Positions 42,698-50,074 of a stretch of 64,000 nucleotides of DNA are shown here, piece by piece. This DNA comes from a bacterium. Lineage in GTDB: Bacteria; SZUA-79; Acidulodesulfobacterales; Acidulodesulfobacteraceae. The notes below the pieces were generated by a model. The model was not told the origin of the DNA. It made no database searches and worked only from the letters and a program-made list of their open reading frames with translations. The stretch spans positions 248,001 through 312,000 of the forward strand of contig JAJYYR010000001.1 in NCBI GenBank assembly GCA_021800805.1. The letters run 5' to 3'. Within the stretch, counting starts at the first letter, position 1; every line of letters begins with the position of its first letter. Made by a program: the position numbers and the translations under genes.

Positions 42698-43609
42698 ATG
42701 AAAATATTTGAAAAGTTTAAAAATTTATCGGAAAGTCTTAAAAAAACAAAACAGGAATTATCCGGCAAAATTAATTCTATTTTTAGCTCGGGTAAAATCG
42801 AGAGCCGCGACATCGATAAAATAGAGGAAGCATTAATTCTATCGGATATTTCATATCAAACGGCATCTGAGATAATAGAAGGCGTTAAAAAAAGAGTCCT
42901 GAAAATTAAGGATCTGACGCCGGACATTATAAAAAAAGCCTTAAAAGAAGAAGTAAGTTCTAAAATATCCGTCTACTTTCCGGAAATTAAAGCCGACGGC
43001 AAAAAAAATATTTTTATTATAGTAGGCGTAAACGGGGTTGGAAAGACTACGACCGTAGGGAAGCTCGGCAAATATTATGCGGATAGGGGCAAAAAGGTTA
43101 TTATAGCGGCATGCGATACATTCAGGGCGGCTGGGAAAGAGCAGATTGAGGTCTGGGGTCGTAAGACGGGCATAGAAGTTGTATCCGGGAAAGAAAATCA
43201 AGATCCGGCATCCGTAGCGCACGATGCAGTTCAACGATTTAAGGAAAAGGATTATAATCTGCTGCTCATAGACACGGCAGGCAGGCTTCATAATAAAAAA
43301 CACCTTATGGAAGAACTGTCTAAGATAAAAAGAGTAATATCGAAATCGTACGGCAGCGAGCCGGACGAAATTTTAATAGTAATAGATGCAGGTTTAGGGC
43401 AGAACTCTTTGGTTCAGGTGGAACAGTTTAAAGCTATCATGGATATTACGGGAGTTATAATTACTAAATTGGACGGTTCTGCTAAGGGCGGGATAATCAT
43501 AGATATAATACATAAGTTGAATCTACCGGTAAGATTTATTGGAACGGGAGAATCTCCAGATAAAATATCTGAATTTTCTCCCGAAATTTTTACCGATGAT
43601 CTGCTTTAA
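42698..43609 (+). CDS. ftsY: Signal recognition particle receptor FtsY
   Basis: SRP receptor GTPase, 303 residues, which docks ribosome-SRP complexes at the inner membrane. It is the short form: the helical N domain starts near residue 1 and there is no long acidic A domain. The P-loop GVNGVGKTTTVGKLG is at about 111-125, followed by AACDTFRAAGKEQ, LLIDTAGRLHNK and ITKLDGSAKGG. The end, FIGTGESPDKISEFSPEIFTDDLL, is typical. It follows smc by 29 bases, as in many bacteria. Confidence 0.96.
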   Translation: MKIFEKFKNLSESLKKTKQELSGKINSIFSSGKIESRDIDKIEEALILSDISYQTASEIIEGVKKRVLKIKDLTPDIIKKALKEEVSSKISVYFPEIKADGKKNIFIIVGVNGVGKTTTVGKLGKYYADRGKKVIIAACDTFRAAGKEQIEVWGRKTGIEVVSGKENQDPASVAHDAVQRFKEKDYNLLLIDTAGRLHNKKHLMEELSKIKRVISKSYGSEPDEILIVIDAGLGQNSLVQVEQFKAIMDITGVIITKLDGSAKGGIIIDIIHKLNLPVRFIGTGESPDKISEFSPEIFTDDLL

Positions 43610-43625
43610 TTTAAATACAGGCAGT

Positions 43626-44051
43626 TTATTTAATCTCTATTTTTTTAGGCGCGGCGGCTTTGCTTTTTTTAAGGGTAACCTCAAGTACGCCGTCTTTAAG
43701 CAATGCTTCGGCATTGTTTTTTTCGACTTCTGACGGTAGATCTATAATTCTGTAAAAAGACCCGTATTGGATTTCCTGACGGTAAAAATTTTCTTTTTTT
43801 TCTTCTTTTTCCTGTCTGTGTTCACCCTTTATCGTAAGCTGGTCTCCGTTGACCTCGATTATGATATTTTCTTTCGGTATCCCCGGCACTTGAGCTTTAA
43901 CCATGATGTTTTCATCCTGCTCTACTACGTCGACGGCAGGTTCAATATAGCCTGCGGTATTTCTTGCTACGGGATTAAAAAAGTCGAAGAAATTTTTTTC
44001 AATTTCACTCCTTATCGGATAAAAAGGGTCAAACTTAACAATCTTTTTCAT
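43626..44051 (-). CDS. Small heat-shock protein (Hsp20 / alpha-crystallin)
   Basis: ATP-independent chaperone, 141 residues. The alpha-crystallin domain starts at about 35 (YIEPAVDVVEQDENIMVKAQVPGIPKENIIIEV) and runs to LKDGVLEVTLKKSK, with NGDQLTIKGEHRQEKE in the middle. AGGAGG lies just before the ATG, with a TTGAAA-N16-TATAAT promoter upstream. The stop lies 16 bases from the convergent ftsY stop with no terminator between. No CIRCE element was seen. Confidence 0.93.
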   Translation of the reverse strand: MKKIVKFDPFYPIRSEIEKNFFDFFNPVARNTAGYIEPAVDVVEQDENIMVKAQVPGIPKENIIIEVNGDQLTIKGEHRQEKEEKKENFYRQEIQYGSFYRIIDLPSEVEKNNAEALLKDGVLEVTLKKSKAAAPKKIEIK

Positions 44052-44097
44052 AATTTAACCTCCTTATGTTATATAATAGAATGATATATTTAATTTA

Positions 44098-44125
44098 ATT
44101 ATATCGTAAAAAATTTATTTTTCAA
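44098..44125 (-). promoter_or_regulatory. Sigma-70 promoter of the hsp20 gene
   Basis: Read on the minus strand: TTGAAA (44120-44125), a 16-base spacer, TATAAT (44098-44103). The predicted start is near 44091, giving a leader of about 40 bases with an AGGAGG. Its -35 directly touches that of the opposite-strand purM promoter. Confidence 0.65.
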
Positions 44126-44154
44126 TTTACAAAATTTTAAAAAAATTATAAAAT
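44126..44154 (+). promoter_or_regulatory. Sigma-70 promoter of purMN
   Basis: TTTACA (44126-44131), a 17-base spacer and TAAAAT (44149-44154), each near consensus. The purM ATG at 44164 lies ten bases after the -10, so the transcript should be leaderless or have a leader of only a few bases; no Shine-Dalgarno is visible. No PurR box or purine riboswitch could be recognised. Confidence 0.6.
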
Positions 44155-44163
44155 CAAACGACT

Positions 44164-45219
44164 ATGAATTATAAAAAAGCGGGCGTAAATATAGAAGCCG
44201 GAAAAAAAGCGGTTTCGGATATTGCTTCGATAGTGAAAAGCACTTATACTAAAGGGGCGATAGATAATTTCGGTTTGTTCGGCTCTCTGTTTTCCATAGG
44301 GGAACTTAATTATAAAAATCCGGTTTTAGTTTCGGGGACGGACGGGGTGGGAACCAAACTGAAAGTCGCTTTTGCCGCGAACAAGCATAATACGATAGGC
44401 ATAGACTTAGTAGCTATGAGTATAAACGATATTGCATGTCTGGGAGCCAAGCCGCTTTTTTTCTTAGATTATATATCTACTTCAAATTTAAACCCCGATA
44501 TTATTAAAGAAATAGTTTCAGGAATAGCTAATGGATGCAAAGAAGCAAAGTGTTCTCTTCTCGGCGGAGAAATGGCGGAGATGCCGTCTTTTTACGGGTC
44601 GGACGAATATGATTTAGCCGGTTTTGCGGTGGGAATAGTCGAAAAAGATGAAATTATCGACGGGAAGGACATTAAAGAAGGGGATAATATAATAGGTATT
44701 GCTTCCAGCGGTCTTCATTCCAACGGCTATTCTCTTGCCAGAAAGATTGTTTTTGAAATGATGGGTTTAGATATAAACGAACCTTTGCTTAGAGACGGAA
44801 GAACCGTTAAAGACGCTCTTTTAGAACCTACCGTTATTTATTCGGAACTCGTACAAACGCTTAAAGAAAAATTTAAAATTAAAGGAATTGCTCATATAAC
44901 CGGCGGAGGAATTCCGGAAAATTTGGTAAGGATACTTCCGGCAGATACTTCTGCAGAAATAGATAAACATTCTTGGGATTTGCCGGAACTTTTTTATCTT
45001 CTTAAAGATAAAGGAGGATTAGACGAAGCTGAATTTTATAAGGTCTTTAATGCAGGTATCGGTCTGATTTTAGTGGTTGAAGACGCTAATGCCCGCGAAG
45101 TTATTTCGCTTATAAACGATACGGAATATTTACATTCAAAACATTTTACCTCATATAATATAGGTAAAATAACGCGTTCTAAAACCTTTTCGGGAGAACC
45201 TGCGGTCAACCTAATTTAA
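44164..45219 (+). CDS. purM: Phosphoribosylformylglycinamidine cyclo-ligase
   Basis: AIR synthetase, fifth step of purine synthesis; 351 residues. YKKAGVNIEAGKKAV at the start, LVSGTDGVGTKLKVAF, IGIDLVAMSINDIACLGAKPLFFLDY, LGGEMAEMP and SSGLHSNGYSLAR are family motifs in order. It starts without a Shine-Dalgarno right after a promoter. purN follows after nine bases. Confidence 0.97.
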   Translation: MNYKKAGVNIEAGKKAVSDIASIVKSTYTKGAIDNFGLFGSLFSIGELNYKNPVLVSGTDGVGTKLKVAFAANKHNTIGIDLVAMSINDIACLGAKPLFFLDYISTSNLNPDIIKEIVSGIANGCKEAKCSLLGGEMAEMPSFYGSDEYDLAGFAVGIVEKDEIIDGKDIKEGDNIIGIASSGLHSNGYSLARKIVFEMMGLDINEPLLRDGRTVKDALLEPTVIYSELVQTLKEKFKIKGIAHITGGGIPENLVRILPADTSAEIDKHSWDLPELFYLLKDKGGLDEAEFYKVFNAGIGLILVVEDANAREVISLINDTEYLHSKHFTSYNIGKITRSKTFSGEPAVNLI

Positions 45220-45228
45220 ATATAAAAA

Positions 45229-45837
45229 ATGCAAAAAAATTGTATTATTTTAGCTTCCGGCAACGGCTCTAACGCTTTGAATTTAATCAATAGATTTTAC
45301 AGGGGTAATACCGGCTCAAGCTTAATAAATATATCGGCGGTAGTTTCAAATGTAGAAGGCGCGCCTGTTATAGATAAGGTTAAACAAACCGCACCTGATA
45401 TCCCGCTTTTCACTATACCTTTTGCTTCCCTTTCCGAAAGGAAATCTTTCGAGGATGGGTTGGAAAGCATTATCAGAAATTATAAAATTAAATATATAAT
45501 TCTTGCCGGTTTTATGAAAATACTCTCAAAAGAGTTCGTTTCAAGATTTCCTTTTAAAATAATAAATATTCACCCCTCGCTGCTTCCTGCATTTAAAGGC
45601 AAAGATGCGATAAAAAACGCATTCGAATACGGAGTAAAATATACCGGAGTTACCGTGCATTACGTTACCCATGAAGTAGATGCCGGCCCTATTATATGTC
45701 AGGAAATCGTTAAAATTGAAGATTCCGACACGATGGAAACATTAGAAGCAAAAATACATAAAGCGGAGCATAAAATATATCCGGCCGCTTTAGAAATAGC
45801 TTTAAACGGCGATAATCCGAAATATCAACAGTTTTAA
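45229..45837 (+). CDS. purN: Phosphoribosylglycinamide formyltransferase
   Basis: Folate-dependent GAR transformylase, third step of purine synthesis; 202 residues. ILASGNGSNALNLI starts the protein. Catalytic Asn and His are in IINIHPSLLPAFKGKDA and the Asp in THEVDAGPII. ILAGFMKILSKEFVSRF is also typical. It is the second gene of a purM-purN pair; purA lies about 10.5 kb away in a different operon. Confidence 0.96.
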   Translation: MQKNCIILASGNGSNALNLINRFYRGNTGSSLINISAVVSNVEGAPVIDKVKQTAPDIPLFTIPFASLSERKSFEDGLESIIRNYKIKYIILAGFMKILSKEFVSRFPFKIINIHPSLLPAFKGKDAIKNAFEYGVKYTGVTVHYVTHEVDAGPIICQEIVKIEDSDTMETLEAKIHKAEHKIYPAALEIALNGDNPKYQQF

Positions 45838-45884
45838 CCATTTACATATCTAATTAATTCTTTAATTATAATGCCGCTATAAAT

Positions 45885-46775
45885 TTGAAACCTTTAAATA
45901 TTAGCCGCGAAAATATCTTCAACAAATTAAAATTTATTTCTTACGTAGGTATTTTCGTAAATTTAATACTGACGATTGGCAAGTTTTATGTGGGGATTGC
46001 CGGACATTCCGAAGCCCTTGTAGCCGACGGCTTCAATTCTCTCTCCGATATATTTGCGGGTTTTGTCGTTTATATATCTTTCAAAATATCCAACAAGCCG
46101 CAGGACAAAGAACATCCCTACGGGCATGCAAAAGCCGAAATGATTGCGACCTTTATCGTGTCGTTGATATTGATACTTTTTGGGTTTTCAATAATAGGCG
46201 TTTCCGCCTATAAGATTTATTTTCATAAATTTGAAAAACCGGCTATAGATACCTTGATAGTCGCTCTTGCAACTATAGTAATCAAAGAAGTCCTGTATAA
46301 ATGGACTTTAAGATGGGGCAGGCTTTTAAAATCGACGGGACTGATTGCGACCGCCTATGACCACAGAAGCGATGTTGCCGTATCCTTGGCTGTAGTAATA
46401 GGAATTCTTTTTGCTAGAGAAGGATATTACTATATGGATCCTATAGCTGGAATAATCGTAAGCTTTTTTATATTCCGACTGGCTTTAAAACTTATTAGGG
46501 AATCTATCGGCAACCTTATGGACGAAAGCCCTCCAAGCTTTGTCGTCGATAAAATAAAAAATATAATTATTTCCGTTAAAGGGGTCGAAAAAATTACGGA
46601 TATAAAAGTCAGGAAATCCGGTCCCTATTTTTATATAGACGTCGAAATAGAAATTAATCAAAATATGACCGTTAAAATGTCCCACGATATTGCGGAAAAC
46701 GTAAAGAGCAGTCTTATGTCGTCAAATATTTATATAAACGATGTTATGGTGCATATAAATCCTTTCGAAAATTGA
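45885..46775 (+). CDS. Cation diffusion facilitator transporter
   Basis: Inner-membrane metal exporter, 296 residues, with about six membrane segments and a C-terminal cytoplasmic domain (GVEKITDIKVRKSGPYFYIDVEIEIN). Metal-site residues are NSLSD in segment two (N-x3-D) and DHRSD in segment five (D-x3-D), plus HPYGHAKAE. This arrangement resembles manganese-group members more than the H-x3-D zinc group. The start is TTG with no Shine-Dalgarno; no ATG occurs in frame until after the first conserved segments. It is separated from purN by 47 bases. Confidence 0.9.
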   Translation: MKPLNISRENIFNKLKFISYVGIFVNLILTIGKFYVGIAGHSEALVADGFNSLSDIFAGFVVYISFKISNKPQDKEHPYGHAKAEMIATFIVSLILILFGFSIIGVSAYKIYFHKFEKPAIDTLIVALATIVIKEVLYKWTLRWGRLLKSTGLIATAYDHRSDVAVSLAVVIGILFAREGYYYMDPIAGIIVSFFIFRLALKLIRESIGNLMDESPPSFVVDKIKNIIISVKGVEKITDIKVRKSGPYFYIDVEIEINQNMTVKMSHDIAENVKSSLMSSNIYINDVMVHINPFEN

Positions 46776-46868
46776 TGCGATAAATGATAAAAATGATAAA
46801 AGTCACATTAATACGGTTTAAATAATGTTACGATTTATAATTATAACGTGTCGTTATCTTTTCATATT

Positions 46869-47411
46869 ATGGATATATACGTTCAGATAAAAAACAAAAA
46901 AGGCGAAGTGCTTAAAGTCGTAAATATTGGCAGAGAAGAATATTTATCGCTTTTTAAGGAACATCTCAAAAAAATGAATTTAGCGGAAGACGACGCTCCG
47001 GTAGTTTTTTTTAACGAATTTAAGCAGGGGAATTATCTTGACGTAAAAAAAGTCAAAAAATTAAAAGAAGAAATTAAAGCAATTGCCGGTATTATCGGAA
47101 AAGATCTGGATTATTATAAAGAATTTATACAAAAAAGGACGCAGTTGGAAAATGAAATTTTTAACCGCTCTTCGTTGAAAAATTTAATGATTATCGGCAT
47201 GCGCAGGCTGGAAGAAGTATCCGCGGATGAGATTCCGGATGTCGAAGCCGAATTGGACTCTATTCGCAAAGAAATAGATAGACTTTCGAAAAGCGAGCAT
47301 TTATTGGAAGAAGAAAGAGAAAAATTTCAAGCCGTATTTGATATAGAATTATTATTCGATATTTTATCCGAAAGCGTAAAATCTTCTTCCGGAATATACA
47401 TAAAAAATTAA
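46869..47411 (+). CDS. Hypothetical protein with predicted coiled coil
   Basis: I do not recognise this protein, about 180 residues. It is highly charged and mainly helical: MDIYVQIKNKKGEVLKVVNIG (beta-like), then lysine- and glutamate-rich helices, with a likely coiled coil at about 115-155 (VEAELDSIRKEIDRLSKSEHLLEEEREK). There is no signal peptide or membrane segment. The ATG at 46869 is chosen; an in-frame GTG at 46848, directly after TATAAT at 46836-46841, would add seven residues and give a leaderless start. It lies between the CDF exporter and a convergent regulator, overlapping its stop by four bases. Confidence 0.7.
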   Translation: MDIYVQIKNKKGEVLKVVNIGREEYLSLFKEHLKKMNLAEDDAPVVFFNEFKQGNYLDVKKVKKLKEEIKAIAGIIGKDLDYYKEFIQKRTQLENEIFNRSSLKNLMIIGMRRLEEVSADEIPDVEAELDSIRKEIDRLSKSEHLLEEEREKFQAVFDIELLFDILSESVKSSSGIYIKN

Positions 47412-48865
47412 CCGCCCGTCGTTTTTTTTAAATCGATTTTATATTCGTTGATTTTTTTCCGCAACGTATTCCTGTTAATTCCCAGAAGTTTAGAAACTTT
47501 TAACTGATTAAAATTATATAAATTAAGTATCTCTTCAATTACTATCTTTTCGGTTAAACCCATTATAGATTTATAAACGTCGTTAATTTCGGCATTTTTG
47601 ATTTTTTCCGCATAATTTTTTATCCTGCGTCTTATAATTTCTTCAAAAGGGTCGATTTCCGGTTTTTGGTCTCTTGAGATTTCATTGATGTTTAAATTTT
47701 TTTCGTCATTGTTTAATATTTCCCTGAAGTCGTCGGAATTTAATATAGAAGAAGGAGACATAACTATGCATCTTCTGACGGCGTTTTCAAGTTCTCTGAT
47801 ATTTCCGGGGAAATTATATGATTGAAGAAATAAAAGAGCGTCTTTGCTCAACTGTTTTTCGGGGATGTTAAGTTCTTTAGAAAACTTTTTTATAAAAAAG
47901 TCTGTTAAAATAGGTATATCCGTTCTTCGTTCTCTTAAAGGCGGAAGTGTAATTTCTATGACATTCAAGCGGTAGTATAAATCTTCCCTAAATTTTGCAT
48001 TATTAATCATCATTTTAAGATTTTTATTAGTAGCGGCAATAATCCTGACATCTATTTTAACCGGCTTATTAGAACCTACGGATTCTACCTCTTTTTCCTG
48101 TATTACGCGCAAAAGCTTTGCTTGAAGGCTTAAGGGCATATCCCCGATTTCGTCTAAAAAGATAGTTCCTCCGTTTGCGGCTATAAATTTACCGTCTTTT
48201 TTTTCGTTTGCGCCGGTATATGAACCTTTTTCGTGACCGAACAATTCGGATTCAAGCAGTTCCGAAGGAATAGACGGAGTATTTACGACAATAAACGGTT
48301 TGTCGCTTCTCACGCTGTTTAAATGTATGGCTCTTGCGACAAGCTCCTTGCCGGTGCCTGATTCCCCTAAGATTAATACGGTAATGTTATTATGGGATAA
48401 CTTACCGATAGTCTTAAAAACTTCCTGCATAGTTTTTGATTTGCCTACCAGCAGGGTATCTATAAAATCTTCCGATTTTTCTAATTTTTTATTTACTAAA
48501 TTCTCGCTTTTTTTTATTTTTTCGATTATACCGAGAATTTCGTCTAATTCAAAAGGTTTCGTTATATAATCGTATGCGCCCTGTTTCATGGCGTCTATCG
48601 CGTTCACCATAGTGTTTTGGGCAGTCATAATTATCACGTTGGGTTTGTTGCTTAATTTTCTAGTATAAGACAACACTTCCATACCGTTTATTTTTGGAAT
48701 TCTTATATCTAAAAATATTGCAAAATATTCATTTTGTTTGATATATGAAACCGCTTCTTCGCCGTCGGATGCGGTATCGATAATAAATTCATCTTCAAGG
48801 AGTTTTTTTAAGACGTAAATTAAACTTTGCTCGTCGTCGACGATTAAGATTTTGTGTTTTTCCAT
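47408..48865 (-). CDS. Sigma-54-dependent response regulator (NtrC family)
   Basis: Two-component activator of sigma-54 promoters, 485 residues. The receiver domain (1-120) has acidic Asp10/Asp11, phospho-acceptor Asp53 in IFLDIRIP and Lys near 104. The AAA+ domain has Walker A GESGTGKE at about 171-178 and Walker B GGTIFLDEIGD. The sigma-54 contact loop reads GSYTGA instead of GAFTGA. The C terminus is a Fis-type helix-turn-helix (LKVSKLLGINRNTLRKKINEY). It is the last gene of an operon with the transglycosylase and moeA and has no adjacent kinase; the kinase at the right edge is over 14 kb away. Confidence 0.95.
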   Translation of the reverse strand: MEKHKILIVDDEQSLIYVLKKLLEDEFIIDTASDGEEAVSYIKQNEYFAIFLDIRIPKINGMEVLSYTRKLSNKPNVIIMTAQNTMVNAIDAMKQGAYDYITKPFELDEILGIIEKIKKSENLVNKKLEKSEDFIDTLLVGKSKTMQEVFKTIGKLSHNNITVLILGESGTGKELVARAIHLNSVRSDKPFIVVNTPSIPSELLESELFGHEKGSYTGANEKKDGKFIAANGGTIFLDEIGDMPLSLQAKLLRVIQEKEVESVGSNKPVKIDVRIIAATNKNLKMMINNAKFREDLYYRLNVIEITLPPLRERRTDIPILTDFFIKKFSKELNIPEKQLSKDALLFLQSYNFPGNIRELENAVRRCIVMSPSSILNSDDFREILNNDEKNLNINEISRDQKPEIDPFEEIIRRRIKNYAEKIKNAEINDVYKSIMGLTEKIVIEEILNLYNFNQLKVSKLLGINRNTLRKKINEYKIDLKKTTGG

Positions 48866-48866
48866 C

Positions 48867-50072
48867 TTATATTAAGTAGGTATCAATCAGTTCGTTTTTA
48901 AGAACGCCGGAAGCATTTTCGGAAATGGATATTATCGAATTCATATAGCCGAGGGAGCTAATCATCGCCGATCCAGATTTTTTATAGATTTCCGAAAATA
49001 CAACGCCGTCTTTATAAAAAGTATGCGCAGGGATAAACTCTCTTCTTTTGTTATTTTTAGTATATTCGAATGAAGATCTTGATTTAATTACTTGCATTCT
49101 GCTGTTTATTTTAATATGCAGGTTAATAAAAGGTTTCACGAATATCGCTAAACATGTATAAAATGCAAGAGGATTTCCGGGAAGCATAAATACGGGTATT
49201 TTATTATTAATCAACCCAAACGAGAAAGGTTTAGCAGGTTTTATGGCTGTCTGCCTGAATTTAATTTTAAACCCGACGGATTCGAGAGCCTTTTCCGTAA
49301 AGTCTTTATCCCCGAAAGATGCCCCTGCAGAAGTTATGATTATCTTACTTGTTTTCACCGCCAACGATAAAGCATCTTCAATTTCTTTTAGATTGTCTTT
49401 ACATATGACGTTATTTGTAACGCCGCACCCGTTTTGCAATAAAAAATTTCCTGCAAGAATCCCGTTGGAATTATATATTTTACCGTATCTAAGATTTTGA
49501 TTAAAATTTAATATTTCATTGCCGGTAGATATTACGGATGCAGATATTTTTTCATAGACCTTTATTTTTTTAATATTGCAGGATGCAAGCAATGATATAT
49601 TTTCCGGAGTCAATCTTGTGCCTTTATTCAAGATTATATCTCCTTTTTTTATATCCTCTCCTTTTTTTCTGACGTTTTTATTCGGTTTTATGACGGAATT
49701 TATGATTAGGCGGTTATTTTCAACGGCGGCATCTTCAATGGGTATCACTGCATCAAACATTCTGGGAAGATACCCTCCGGTCATTATACGCACGGCGGAA
49801 TCTTGTTTTGCGGCAGCTTTTAAACCGCCGCCGGCATATATAACTTTTTTATCTATTTTTAATTTTAATGCTTCGGTATTTATTTTTGAGGCGGCGTTTG
49901 AATTTACGGCGTATCCGTCCATTGCCGAATTGTCTTCAGCCGGATAATTCACTTTGGATACGACATCGCTGTAAGAAACCCTGTCAAGTGCGTTTAATAG
50001 AGATATATTTTCGGGTTTTAAGTATATATAGGAAGAATTAATTAAATCGTATGCTTCATCAAAAGATATCAT
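48867..50072 (-). CDS. moeA: Molybdopterin molybdenumtransferase
   Basis: Inserts molybdate into molybdopterin; 401 residues. SFDEAYDLI at the start, NYPAEDNSAMDGYAV (the usual DNSAMDGYA motif), RIMTGGYLP, VISTGNEIL, ITSAGASFGDKDF and MLPGNPLAFYTCL are family motifs. The C-terminal domain is complete. It starts two bases after the transglycosylase stop and ends one base before the regulator gene, so all three are cotranscribed. No other cofactor genes are nearby. Confidence 0.92.
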   Translation of the reverse strand: MISFDEAYDLINSSYIYLKPENISLLNALDRVSYSDVVSKVNYPAEDNSAMDGYAVNSNAASKINTEALKLKIDKKVIYAGGGLKAAAKQDSAVRIMTGGYLPRMFDAVIPIEDAAVENNRLIINSVIKPNKNVRKKGEDIKKGDIILNKGTRLTPENISLLASCNIKKIKVYEKISASVISTGNEILNFNQNLRYGKIYNSNGILAGNFLLQNGCGVTNNVICKDNLKEIEDALSLAVKTSKIIITSAGASFGDKDFTEKALESVGFKIKFRQTAIKPAKPFSFGLINNKIPVFMLPGNPLAFYTCLAIFVKPFINLHIKINSRMQVIKSRSSFEYTKNNKRREFIPAHTFYKDGVVFSEIYKKSGSAMISSLGYMNSIISISENASGVLKNELIDTYLI

Positions 50073-50074
50073 TT

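Noticed and set aside
43767..44084. 105-residue plus-strand open frame over hsp20
   Set aside because: Exact shadow of the alpha-crystallin gene, very hydrophobic composition typical of antisense frames, no ribosome-binding site.
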